Of a DNA stretch of 64,000 nt, positions 47,814 through 59,500 are shown in pieces; within the stretch, counting starts at the first letter, position 1; the number at the start of each line of letters is the position of its first letter. The notes under the pieces are model-generated. The model did not search any database, was not told the DNA's origin, and was given only the letters and a program-made list of their open reading frames with translations. The position numbers were made by a program, and so were the translations under genes. Source of the stretch: Avena insularis (taxonomy: Eukaryota; Streptophyta; Magnoliopsida; Poales; Poaceae); assembly GCA_023614405.1 (NCBI GenBank), contig CM042694.1, positions 113,706,685-113,770,684 of the forward strand. The letters run 5' to 3'.

Positions 47814-48188
47814 TGTAACACCCCGGCCTCTCCGGACCAGCGGCTGTCACTCCTGGCAGCTCAATCCGTACACGCGGTGTAACCACGAGGTTGGCTCTGA
47901 TATCACTTGTAACACCCCGTCTTCTCCGGACCAGTGGATGTCACTTATGGAAGCTCAATAGGATCTCTAGACTATCCCACAGACTAACACTACTCTTTTC
48001 TGCGCATTTTGTCCTCACTCGTATGCACCCGGTACCCACTTCCCGGTTGGTCGTCCATCCTAATACTACTCTAGGCCAAGCACGCTTAACCTTAAAGTTC
48101 TTTTAGGATGAGCTTCTGAAAAAGAAGTTGCAACTTGTTGGTATGGGTATACTATCAATTCTATTAAGCCATGCGCCAGGGTCTCACA
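47814..48188 (-). mobile_element. Cassandra TRIM retrotransposon, internally deleted
   Basis: TSD AAAGG lies at 47809-47813 and 48189-48193. On the minus strand the 5' LTR is 47908-48188 (281 bp, TGTAACACCCC to GTCTCACA). Just left of it is the PBS complement GCTCTGATATCA (47894-47905), then a very short interior. Next is a second LTR start of only 52 bp (47814-47865) matching the first. The LTR contains a 5S-rRNA-like core, the hallmark of Cassandra, which is transcribed by RNA polymerase III. No coding capacity is expected in this family. Confidence 0.92.
48055..48093 (-). promoter_or_regulatory. 5S-rRNA-like internal Pol III promoter core of Cassandra
   Basis: Read on the minus strand, the segment has AGGTTAAGCGTGCTTGG, then AGAGTAGTATTAGGATGG. 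It corresponds to the plant 5S A-box (AGTTAAGCGTGCTTGG), intermediate element and start of the C-box; the C-box continues to about 48035. Two or three positions differ from the usual plant 5S sequence. It is part of the LTR, not a 5S rRNA gene: the flanking 5S sequence is diverged. Confidence 0.88.
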
Positions 48189-48193
48189 AAAGG

Positions 48194-48846
48194 AGAAACA
48201 AATAAATGCCAATAGCGGAAGATCAGTGAAATGAACTCCGTAGTTGTCCCCCATGCTCCTAGCACTTCGAACCGCCGCGCACCAAGCAACACCTTTAAAA
48301 AGAATGTGACGACGATGATGGCGCTGCTGTTCGGACTGATCCTAGGGATTACCCCAGTACTCAGATGGGAGCTGGAAGAGGTACACCCGATGCCTTTTAG
48401 GAAGGAAGGGCGGCGACCTCAGGCGTCACTGTGTTGATGCCGGACAAGCCGACAGGGATTTCTCCCGACTCTAAAAAAACACTACCGCAGATGCTCCGTA
48501 GCACTCCACCCAACTTGTCGCCCACCAACATGCACCACCATGGTCTTGTCACCACCCTCGTCGCCTCACTGCGGTCACCATCGCGAGGACGAAAGAGGAA
48601 AGCACATCAACAGTCAGGACAACACCGCAGCCGAGCGGAAGAGAACTACCTCCACCATTGAAATTGATTCGACATTCAAGTTAATTCGTAGAAATTCTGG
48701 AGTCTGCAAGTCTTAAAAATGCATTGTCAGTTCTCTATTTTGCAATGATTCTGAATTCAGGATCGGTTGAAACATACGTCAGGCACACCATTCCACCTCC
48801 TCACCGCCAGGACCGGTGGCTCCTCATCCGATGTTGAGGCAGGGGG
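48194..48846. other. Unassigned region with an NLR 3'-flank relic
   Basis: 48216-48660 is a GC-richer stretch with no domain I recognise; it may be transposon-derived. 48686-48770 (GGAGTCTGCAAGTC...GATTCTGAATTCAGGATCGG) matches the 3' flanks of both CNL homologues at 11821-11900 and 18671-18752. This suggests that an NLR copy once ended nearby. Confidence 0.55.
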
Positions 48847-48849
48847 TAA

Positions 48850-49654
48850 GAGCATCTCCACTTGTTGAGGCATTCCCATGCCTAAATTTTTCTCCAGATG
48901 TACTAATTTCGTCAGGATGTATGAACTTCTTTAGCCTGGGAATGGACATTTCCCAGCAGTGTTCCCAGGCGCGCGACGGGCCAGGCGTAGGGGACGCCGA
49001 GGGCGCCGAGCTCCGCGCGCACGAGCGCGCACCGCCACCACACCCGCGGGCCCTGGTCGCCGTCGACCTCGCCCTTGGCTCGCCTTCCTCTCTCGGCCAT
49101 GGATGAGCTCCACTCATGCGCCTCCCCGTGCTGAGCCCCAGCGCCGGGAGGTCGGGGACGAGGCCGACCATGGGGAGGGTGCCACGCGGGGAGGTTGACG
49201 AGGCACGGGTTGCGTCCGGTAGTGGCAGTTGATGGCGGCGGCGGTGCTCGAGTTGGGGAAGGAGCACGCGGGGCTCGGGAGGAAGGAGGCGAGCCTGGGC
49301 GGCGGCGGTTGGTGGCGAGGCCGACCCCCGGGGTGCTGCGGAGAGGCGTGTTGCGGCTGGCGGCGGGCAGAGATCAAGGGAGAGGGGAGCTTGACACGGC
49401 AGCCTCGACGGACGGGAAGGGGAGAGAGACGGGGGAGAGAGAGGACACGTGGGCGAGACCGATTGGCGAATCGTTACATCCGGCGTTCCCAGAGCGTTCC
49501 GAGTGCCCCGGGATCGGCCTAGAAACGCCGGACAAAAACGGCGCTAATTTAGGCCTAGGAACGTCTCCCGGAAACACTACTAGGCCGTTTTGTGTAAATC
49601 CAGATGAAAAAACGTTTTAGGAATACCCTCCGGGGAATGCTAGTGGAGATGCTC
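48850..49654. mobile_element. PIF/Harbinger-type non-autonomous element (805 bp), GC-rich
   Basis: Inverted ends GAGCATCTCCACT and AGTGGAGATGCTC are flanked by TAA at 48847-48849 and 49655-49657, the target duplication typical of PIF/Harbinger. The middle (about 48960-49450) is very GC-rich, with open frames on both strands but no transposase. It may be captured host sequence. The last about 150 bp (CGGACAAAAACGGCG..., ..CGTTTTAGGAATACCC) resemble the AT/GC texture usual in such MITEs. Confidence 0.85.
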
Positions 49655-49657
49655 TAA

Positions 49658-50504
49658 GCATCCGTTGGGTTGGGCCGGTAGGCTAGCTCTGATGCTGAGT
49701 TTCTGTTCCTTTGAAATCGGCCGCGGGTCCTAGAAGAACCTCCAGAGCTCGTAACTTTGCTAGGCAAAGAGTATCAAAATGGCAACAATTTCAATCGCTC
49801 TAAGCACTATACTATTACCAGTAGGTGTGTCGAATTATCTCTTTATGGCGTTGTGTTCAGGTTTCAGTTTCAGCAGTTACAACTTGTCTTCAGTTTCGAC
49901 AGTTGAAACAGAGCACGAGCCACAAAATTCGGCCTCGCCAAACAATAAATCTCTTCAGTCTGAACATCGGAACTGAAGTCTGAAACTATGCATAGGCTGC
50001 AGATTTGGATTCATGTAAACATGCCATAATGCACTTTCTTTCGCTCCACAAACAACATTTCAGTATGTAGATTTCTGGCTATAATAGGCTAGAACTCGTA
50101 TACATGCCATACTAATAGATAAACTACACAAAATGGATCGAGCAAAATCCATGGCATACACCAATAAGTTCAGTACAGCCCATGTGTTACTGTAACTTAT
50201 TTCACACACAATATAAATTGCTAACACTCACTTCAGCCATGTTAATTACAGTACCATGTACGCCTTGTAAGGTGTCACTCAGTCGTGAGCTGTGGCCAAG
50301 TATTTAGCCTCTATGCAGACTCTGGGAGCTGGTCGGTGATTTATCAACATAAGTATGTATATTGCAGATAAAAGAAGCAGCCATGGAGATTTATGTAGTA
50401 GACAGCAAGATAATCAAAGGCATGCACCAATTCTTGTTGTCCCCAGGTCTTCCAACCTGAGCCGTGTACTCCAGCTCACGTGCCATTTGTTCCTCTTTGA
50501 AGAC
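49658..50504. other. Intergenic, downstream of the LRR remnant
   Basis: No convincing coding sequence on either strand. It probably includes the 3' flank of the minus-strand LRR gene fragment. AT-rich, without repeats that I could delimit. Confidence 0.5.
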
Positions 50505-52154
50505 CTAAAAGAGTTTCAATTTTAAAGTTTTCTTCAAGAAATTACAGAGAAAAGTAGTACCAATAAAATCTGGAAAGAGAAATAGTGGTAGCACATGTAC
50601 CGTCAGACTCTCGTCCTGATCTGCTCTCCTTCCTCTTAACTTTGGGCACATGTATATGACCACCTTCTTTATTTTTGCAACTGCATTTGCTCCACCGATT
50701 GAAACTAGGTTCGGGCAATAGCAAAATTCCAAGCTCTCAAGTAATGCAAGATTATTGCACCAAATGTTTGTTGGAATGGAGGTCAGACCATAGCATCCAC
50801 CCATCCTCAGTGACACGAGGGATGTGAGGTTTTCTAGGCATCCAGGCACACTTGCAGAGAAGTCCCCACAACAATTCAACTCGAGAGTTCGGAGACATGC
50901 TGGTAATGCCAATCCCGTTTCCCAGTTGAGACTTGGGCATGAATCAAAATGCAGATGTTTAAGAGTAGGAAAGCTGCCAAACCCTTCACCTCGCAGGGAC
51001 ACTAACTCATTACAATATCTAACTTGAATTCTCTCAATGACAGGTAGATATTCTTGTGTTAGGATCCCATCAATGATTGACAATTTATCGCAACGCTCAA
51101 TTTCTAGGGAAGTAAGCTTCGGGAATGCTCTGATGTTGCCCGTGCCTACCGAAAGGGGAAGAATAGTGGAGACTGCAATAGATGTAAGAGATTCGCAACG
51201 ATAAAATTTCAACTCTTGTAGAGCTGGAAGACTCCACAATTGTGGTTGGATGGACCTGACGGAGGAATATGATATGGTAACATTTGAGAGGGAGACACAA
51301 TCGATATTGTCCAAGAGACTGCCGCAATCACCCAGCCTGAGCTGCTTAAGGGACTGCAATGTCAAACTTTGAGAGCGGATGTTTGGACAACCTTGCACCT
51401 CCAATTCTTCAAGGAAGCCCAAATTCCCAAGCCTTTCAATTGGCTCTGATTCGAATATACCAATGTTATCATTACTCACAGAAGGTATATCATTTAAGTC
51501 TATCATCTGTCCCTGGAACCACCTTGGGAGAGAGACACCTGGATAATTCTTGAGTAACAGAGATCTGAGAGTCGTAGGAGATTGCAGAACTTGAAGCACT
51601 TCTATAGCACGGTGCTGCATAATTTGAGACTCACCGAGACCTCCTGACCACTCAAGTGTCAACTTGTAAAGATACTTCTTATTCTTTAGTCTGGCTTCCA
51701 TTGCATGATCCTTACTTAGCATGTCAACATTACTTATCTCCAAATCTCCACGAAATTGGTTCAGATTCTTCAGTAATTTAACTCCTTGTACCTGCTTAGC
51801 TGCATCGATGCGAAACACAGACATAGGATAATAAGAGAATCCTCGCGATACAAATCTCTGTAGATGCTTCAAGTTACTAAAGTCACCCGGCAAACTTTCT
51901 ATCTTGCATGTTTTGGCATCCAAAATCTGCAAATTATAGAGCAAACTGAAAGTTGGAGGAATGGTCAAAGGATGACCTTTCCAGTTGAGACTTGGGCATG
52001 AATCAAAATGCAGATGTTTAAGAGAAGGAAAACTCCAAAACCCTTCACCTCGCAGGGACACTAACTCATTACAATATCTAACTTGAATTCTCTCAATGAC
52101 AGGTAGATATTCTTGTGTTAGGATCCCATCAATGATTGACAATTTATCGCAACG
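50505..52154 (-). pseudogene. LRR-only remnant of an NLR gene
   Basis: One open frame of 545 codons (52142-50505) consists of leucine-rich repeats of the RGA2-like kind: 'LPVIERIQVRYCNELVSL', 'LEELEVQGCPNIRSQS', 'LKQLRLGDCGSLLDNI', 'LVSLRMGGCYGLTSIPTNIW'. No coiled-coil or NB-ARC lies upstream. Similarity stops at 52154, and the apparent start Met lies inside a repeat. The first 58 codons (51981-52154) duplicate codons about 354-411 (50922-51095) in frame. The C-terminal about 40 residues are not LRR-like and may be intron or 3' UTR read-through. It is a different NLR lineage from the two CNLs at 7-18 kb. Expression as an LRR-only protein cannot be excluded. Confidence 0.82.
50922..52154. repeat. 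174-bp direct repeat bounding the LRR frame
   Basis: 50922-51095 and 51981-52154 are the same length and nearly identical, starting CCAGTTGAGACTTGGGCAT and ending TTTATCGCAACG. Start-to-start distance is 1059 bp (353 codons), so both are read in the same frame. Confidence 0.93.
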
Positions 52155-54729
52155 TGGTTACTTTCCACAGCTAGTTTGTTACTTTAAAGAGATACTTTAT
52201 TTTCAAAATGATCATGAACCTGGAAATAAAGTAATATAGTATGTGTACGGCTTTGCAATTATTTAAAGAGATATTTTATTAATGTGACTATTATGTCCTT
52301 GCAGCTAACTAATGTTATAGTATTGCCCAACGAAGTACCTTTTTTTTTTTACTTTCTTCCCAAACCAAGCAAGCTTTTAATCATTTAACCCGTTCACTAA
52401 CTTGTCTTTTTTTCTACGAAAATTTTACACGCGAATAAATCACACGAGCATGCACAGATTCTACAGATTTTTAGAAACTTCAAGATCACGCAAACATGGA
52501 ATGGAGAATTAAGCAAGTTCAAGGGGAACTCACCCGGTGTGGTGTGGCCGATGCTCGAGAGCGGTTCCTGGACGACTTGAGAGAGGGGAGCGCAGGGAGT
52601 TTCCTGGACGGCTCCTGGTGTTACTGGTATTCTTGGCTTCCACAAGTGTCTAATCCATTTGACGTGAGCGTGTGTGATCTGCAAGGCAGCTGCACCAGCG
52701 TCCACAGGTTCGTGCAAAGTCCACATCTCCATTGACAGTTTATCTTTTTTTTTTTACAACGACTCAGTTTATCTTTTAAATAATTCAGGACAGTGCATCA
52801 TAGGAGTTAGACAGCACACTAAGCATAGCCTACGCCCTACTAGCTCGCTTACATAGTTTATTACCTTAGCCTTTGCATCTCATCAGCACTCAAACAGAAC
52901 TTGTACTGACATCAGTTTGAACTTTGAAGGTAGGCCATTTAAAGAGTGCCGGTAAATCCCAATTCCAAAAGCACTCCCAGAATCTGAATCTGTGGAAAAA
53001 TTATTCCGACAAATACAATCACATGGATCCAGGACAGAGGAAAGCAGAGAGCAGACATGTTCAAAGTAGGAGCAACAATTTAAATAAGGGACGCGGAGAA
53101 AATTCTTCGATGGTCATAGCAGATGTCGGTAATCCATTAAATAAGGTACACAGCTCCCAACTAAAGTAATCCGAACACATGGTAATCAGATCCAATGCAA
53201 CTGGTATCAGACCGCAGTCATTATCCTGTAAAATTCAGGTCAGTGCACCGTACGCATTACATCTAGTAGGCAGCACATTAAAGCATAGCCTGCTAACACA
53301 CATAGTCCAATAACTTAGCTTTTTGCATCTCATCAGCAAACTTCTTCCTGGAGCACTAAAACCAAACTTGTACCAACATGCGCCTACTACGTATATCAGT
53401 TTCCTGGCAGGCATGCAGGCCATGAAACGAGTGCCGGGAAATCCCAATTCCAAAACCAGTTCCAGAACCTTATCACTGAAGAACATTATCTCATTCCAGT
53501 TTGAAATGATCATGGAAAGCATCACCATTCACCAAGGCTGCACTACTCTGAGTATCAGTGTTCCATCTGCTCGAGAAGAAAATACAGCTATGCGACAGAT
53601 AGTGTTCCAACAAGTATTCACAAACCTGACAGGCGAAAATGGGAAAATTGCATAAACATGTCACCTGAACAGACCATATCATAACCTATGTAACCAGTCC
53701 ATAAGTTGAATTCAGTAGTACTAAATTGACCTGGAGATGACAAATTTTGGCATAACAAAAATAGCACTATAGTTAACACGATGTTGGAGGCTCGAGCAGC
53801 GGAGATGATACTTTATACATAATGACTGAGGGCTAACTTAACCTCACCCAGCTCCTTCGCCTAGTCAGTGTAGGGACATCAATGTCAGACAAGGAACAGT
53901 ACTCTGTTTTTTTTTCCACTGAACGTATACTACTGATCATTTTGTCGGCCATCAGCTGCAGCTACCGTTTGCAGTTTTGCATAACAAGTAATTGTTGCAG
54001 TTTGGATCGAAATGGTCACAATCTTGTGTGCATTTTAACAGGTATAAAAATGTTTGATACATCGATCTACAGAGAACGATGTATAATGGCACAGTAGAGG
54101 GGATAGTTTACAGCTGTTGCATTATTATACACAAGAATTAAATCACTACACACAGAAATTACAACTTTTCTATGTTATTAGGTTGGACAAAGGGTCTAAG
54201 GTGTCACTGTCATGTAAGAACTTATAGTTCAGCTCAAAGCAACAAATGGACTGAATCTGGTGTTTTTGCAAAATCAATTCTTAAAGCTACAATTTCACAA
54301 TGGCTACTTTTGTTGAGAAAACACATCTTTGTGGTCTTGCGAACAGATACAGCAGTTTCACATATGCAAGTACTGAAAAGCAGATTGATATGAACAACGA
54401 TATTTTGACTCAGTCCAAGATGTAGCTTGCAGTGGCCAATTCTCCACCCGCACATCGAATTTCCATGATCTTCAACGGAAGCCAGAAACACAAATATATC
54501 CATGTATTTCTCATTTTCATAGACTGCAGGTGATGTTTTCTACTCTAACGAATGACAACATAAACATATCAGGGTTCATGAACCAAATTGTAAGTTCAAC
54601 AGGAATTAGCAACGGCAAAGCAGAAAGTAACAGACATAGTGACCCTATTATAGAAGATAATCAACATCCAGTTAGGTGAACTCCATTACAGTAATAAGCA
54701 GTTACCGATTTTCATAGCCCGTTCCTGGT
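52155..54729. other. Intergenic with a diverged tandem duplication
   Basis: 52784-52985 and 53234-53470 are related: TTCAGG(A/T)CAGTGCA at the start, GCATCTCATCAGCA in the middle, GTGCCGG(T/G)AAATCCCAATTCCAAAA at the end, with insertions in the second copy. 54440-54540 may be 3' UTR of the mTERF gene, since it weakly resembles 21180-21260 beside the mTERF fragment. No protein is supported. Confidence 0.6.
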
Positions 54730-55895
54730 TCATGTAGATCTGAAATTAGCCGGCACTTCTCCTCTGCAAGTGGCTGCATAGTCTTCAGCAAGGTGCGGCG
54801 CAACTTCCTTGTGAGGACATATGTACTTCTCCACGAAATACTTCTCGGTCTTCGTGACTGCACTAGAGAAGCTCCAGTCGCGAAACCCATTTTGCTTGAG
54901 AAACTTTAGAACGTAGTGCCGGGGCCTGAGCCGGCCCTCCAAGCTCAAACATATAATTACCGGTCGGTAAGCAATGTCCGCCGGTTCCAACCCCACCTCT
55001 GAGATCAGGAACTCGGACCTGCCCCGCAGCATGTCTTTGGACTTCCTCAGCAGCCTCGGTGCCCTAGTCACAGCAATCCTCACTTCAGCATCAGACCACC
55101 TGAACGTCTTCTTCAAGTAGTCCAGTTTGGTAGTGATCTTCTCCTCGCTGAGGAATGCGACAGCCTGCAGGGCTTGCCTGAACATCCCAGAACCGCGGGG
55201 CACACCTATGGCTTCGGCACACGCCGCCATTGCCCGGACGCGTTCCGGTTTGGTGGTGAGCATCCTTTCCACCTGAATGCCCAGCTTGGCAATATCACGA
55301 TCATATAGGCCACACTCTCGCAGGAACACGACATTTGGCTTGACCACGTTCACAAGGTCAGTGTTTAGGAGTAGGTGTTCTTCTTGAGCGCCAAGAAGAG
55401 GTTGTCGACGGAGCCAAAGAGGGACAGGTAGTACTGCATCTTTGAAACGATGGATGCAAGGCGGAATCTGTCGGGGACAAGCGAGACGAGGCGGGCGACC
55501 TCCGCACGCGAGAGACCGAGGTCGGTGAGCCCAACGACGACAGGGCCCAGTGTTCTCCCCACGCCGGCGCAGAGTAACTGCGGGTCCTTGACGACGGCGG
55601 CGGCAACGTCGGCGCTGGAGAGGCCGAGGCCGGCGAGGAAGGCGAGGACGGCGTCAGGTTTGGCGGGGGACTTGAGGTGGGAGAGCTTCGTGGAGGCCTT
55701 GAGGGCTTGAGGTCGGGTGAGGCCGCAGGTGTCGACGAGGTAGTCCTCCACGGCGAATCCGTGATTCGGGCAAATGGGCGGATTCGGGGGAACGGGCGGC
55801 GATGTGGCGGAGAGGAGGCGGTGGAGATGGGAGATGGGAGAGGTCGAGGGATGGAAGTGGAGCTGGGATAAGATGCACCTTCGCAGGCGGAGCAT
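54730..55895 (-). pseudogene. mTERF-family organellar protein gene, single frameshift
   Basis: mTERF proteins are nucleus-encoded and act in mitochondria or chloroplasts on nucleic acids. The start at 55895 ('MLRLRRCILSQLHFHP') was preferred to an ATG 16 codons upstream, because it opens with a basic, Leu/Ser-rich presequence typical of organelle targeting. 'FAVEDYLVDTCGLT' and 'KLSHLKSPAKPDAVLAFLAGLGLS' introduce the helical repeats. Downstream repeats include 'LVSLVPDRFRLASIVSKM', 'VKPNVVFLRECGL', 'WSDAEVRIAVTRAPRLLRKS' and 'IAYRPVIICLSLEGRLRPRHYVLKFL'. A 1-bp loss at about 55368-55372 gives TAA after 'KKNTYS'. Restoring frame would give about 390 residues, the usual size, so sequencing error is plausible. 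It is intronless, as is common in this family. Confidence 0.87.
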
Positions 55896-56514
55896 GGCGG
55901 CGATGGCGGCGGCGGCGGCAGAGATTTCCGGTGGGCTCTGCAACTCTGTACCTACAGTTTTTTCTCGAGCAGATGGTGTCCTCCGCCATTTAACTGCCCT
56001 GGGCCATACGTTAATCTGGGCCAGAATTACTTGATTGGAATCATAGATGAGCCGAGCACGTTATGAATAAGGAGATTCTTGGAATTGCTTATTTGGATGA
56101 AAAGCCGGGGAAAAGCTATTTGCCGCTCGTTAGCGGGATCACTCGCCCGTGCCGCGCACCCCCTTCCTCGCGCGAGTTGGTAGTGGGCTGGCACACCACT
56201 GGCGGTGGCAAGAACACGACCGTCCTCGCCGACGACGGGGACGACGTAGCTGGCCGCGGCGCCCCGGAGGAGGTGAGGTCGTGACCTCGTTGGAGACGAG
56301 GACAACGCGAGTCTTGGCGCCACCGCGGAGGCGAGGAAAGAAACTTGTGAGGAGGGGGAGCTCGTCGACTTAGGATTTAAAGGGATTACGGACCGGACTT
56401 AGGGCCAAGGTGCAGGTTAGGGGCTTTAGAAGGATGGCCGGCTGGCCGGGACCTCGCCGATGACGGGGATGACGCGGAGGGCTGCGACGTCGCTGATGGA
56501 GGCGAGGCCTGGAC
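55896..56514. other. Upstream region of the mTERF gene
   Basis: Holds the mTERF promoter. 56149-56510 is GC-rich with a 73-codon plus-strand frame that I do not consider a gene. No TATA box could be assigned with confidence. Confidence 0.5.
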
Positions 56515-59500
56515 TGTAGGGGTTCCACGTATGAAAACAATAAAATTTTACCCTACGCCCTTGAACCCCTGATGCTGTCAGGACCTATCTATTAGTAATA
56601 CAGTAACGGGAGGGGCTTTTTGCGAACTTATCCTTAAAGAGCGAAAAGCGTTGTCAACGTTCAGGAGAGCGTGGTTGATGTAGACGAGCCGAAGCCGACC
56701 TCAAGGTCGTGATGAAGTCCTTGCGCTTCTGTGGCTCCAACGACTTACCTATTGTTTTGGTTATATCGAATTATCCCAAAACTTTCACGTTCATATGGTT
56801 CACTATATATTCTAATTGAGTGTTAACTATTTCTAACTAATGGTATCTACATCTACACTACAACGATTTATTTGGTTCCATCTATTTACCCATTTTGATA
56901 TCTAATATCACATTGTGATGCTTTGCATTTTGACGTTTCAAAACACTTTGCATTTCACAATTTCCTTATGCCATTCTTATAAAGTCAAATTTCATTATTA
57001 TTGATCAAATCATAGTAATTAGATTCTCTTTTATATTTATACACTTTGTTGATGAAACACTTTGATCATATCAAATAGTTTCATATTCATGTTTCCTTTG
57101 GTAAACTATTTTATGCTTTTAAATAATCATATAATGATAATTACCATTTTGTTAAAACACAATACATCGAATATGTATTTACTTTAAACAATTCATTAAA
57201 TACTTTGTATTCAAGTGATACCCGGTGTTTAAGTTATTTTGCCGAATTTAGGCATGATTTATATGTGATAAGAAATCAAATGACTTTCACATATTATCAC
57301 ATAACTTTGAATTCAAACAATGGTTTCATTCATAAAAGTGGAACAACTGTTTGTTACAAACTGATATGAATAACCGTCTCACAAAGTGTGAGATACACTA
57401 AAGAAGTTCATAATCTTTTGATTACAATAATCATCATAAAACATAAACTAAGTGACAAACATCGAGGGAGAGTGTCGTTGGCCATTATCATCATGCTCGT
57501 CATCAACACGCAACGTCACCTCCTCTCCAGCAAGCACCTCTCATGCAGAAGGACCTGTTTTCAGCAAAACAGAACAAGTATCAAATATACTTAACACTGC
57601 AAATATGTTTGCAAGATTATAACATTTATAAAATTGTATATCAAATATATACCTTTGTCATTGATGACCTCTCCGATGATTGGTTCAACCTTTACGTTCC
57701 TGAAACGTAGTATGAACTCTTGGAAATCCAATGTTTCCGTATCACCACTCATGATGCAAGTCCTGACTTGTGCTTGGTAGCTTGGTGGCAGCGACCGCAG
57801 CACAACGCCATTTGCAAAAGAGCCCGTCATCTAGCTATCCAGAAAGTATACAGGCCTCGTGTACACATCATGCATGCGCTCTAAGTGGTCGTCAAGTGAT
57901 GAGTTCTCCTTCATCTTAATGGAGAGGAAGTCTCCCATCAGCTCATGCTCCCATATGCGTGCTTGTTCCACGAAATGTGTCCTAAGCTGTAGCATTACGT
58001 ACGAGGGTTGACATCACCCACGAAAGGACACAGCTCGTCCACAATTCCGAAACGCATTGTAACTGAAATGGAGGAGGCCATCTCCCGACAGAGATAGCGG
58101 TCTTCCCGCTGCTCTAGGGTCTCTAGGTCAATGGGCTGATCCAAATCCATCACGTCAAGTATATAGTCGACCATGTCATTCTCGCTAAGGAGAACGTGGA
58201 GACACGCAACCCACATAGAGAAGTTTGATCTATCTAATCGGAGCTTCTCTCCTTCTAACCAATCAATCGTCAACAGGAAAGGTGGCATCAGGGAGAACTT
58301 TTCTACATTTACAATTGCAAAAGGAATTTAGACTAAGTTTATAATTAAATGAGTTAATAATAACTCCACTTATAAACATCTATCCCCATAAGGGTTCCTA
58401 GTGATAACACGACCCCTATCAGCCACATCTCCCCCGATCATCACGGCCATCAATGTGGGTTCAAGGGTGGACGCTAAATGTCGGTCACATCATTCATGCG
58501 ACTCGTGCTCGATCTTTCGACCATCCGTGTTCCGAGGCCACGCTTCTATGGCGTGCTAGGCTCGCCAACTCAACCTTAGTGTATTCGCTATGCAACATGG
58601 CTTACACCCACTGTATGCGAACGTAGATATGTCTGACACCCATGCCTGTACCATGGATCGCCTCATACCGAAGAACTTTCTTGGTGGTGCACACTAAGAG
58701 GGAACACAATCGTTGGTAATTTTAACAGGGATCATCTTATTAGGCTACCGTCGAGTATCTAATACTAGCACACAATAAGATATACAAATAATAACATTGA
58801 ATGTAAATGCGGTGTGATATGGCCCTTCACGTCATGATCTCCATCCGTCGTCACGGATTCCGCTAGGTTTTGCCCGTAGAGACACCGTGGTACGGTGTCA
58901 TTCCGGCGTGGTAGTCCATCACCTCCGTGACTATCTACTACTACGTAACAAAAGGTAATCACTTTACCATTGCCACAACCATATCACAAAGCAATGCCCC
59001 CCTGCAAAACAAAGTTAGACGCATCTACTTTATCTTTGCATGTGTTTACGTGGCTGAATGGGCTTTCGCACAAGAACCGTTCTTACCTACGAACTTTTAG
59101 CACAACACTGATCAAATAGTTGTCTCTACTACACCCCTTTCGGGGCCCTCCGTTGTAAATTGCATACCAACTAATGCGAGAGAGACAAACACCCCCTAAG
59201 CCACTTTACACGGTACAAGCCGTATGTCAAGCATGGACCAGTCTCACGAATGAACGCGTAAAGTCAGTTGGGGGCCGCTTCATCAAACATTACTGCGGTA
59301 TACACAAGTACACGTGGGAGGGTAACAACTAAAAGATCAACGCCCACATGCTACATCTCGTGTGTTCTACCCGTACTAGCATTACTACGCATAGATCTAG
59401 CTCTGATACCACTGTAGGGGTTCCGCGTATGAAAACAATAAAATTTTACCCTACGCCCCTGAACCCCTAATGCTGCCAGGACCTATCTATTAGTAATACA

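Noticed and set aside
47814..47913. Tandem repeat of TGTAACACCCC...CTCCGGACCAG
   Set aside because: Explained as the truncated and complete LTRs of one Cassandra element, with its PBS between them.
48055..48093. 5S rRNA gene
   Set aside because: Only the A-box to C-box core matches; the flanks are diverged, and the block lies inside a Cassandra LTR with TSD.
56063..56373. 73-codon plus frame divergent from the mTERF gene
   Set aside because: GC-rich promoter-side sequence with frames in several phases; no domain.
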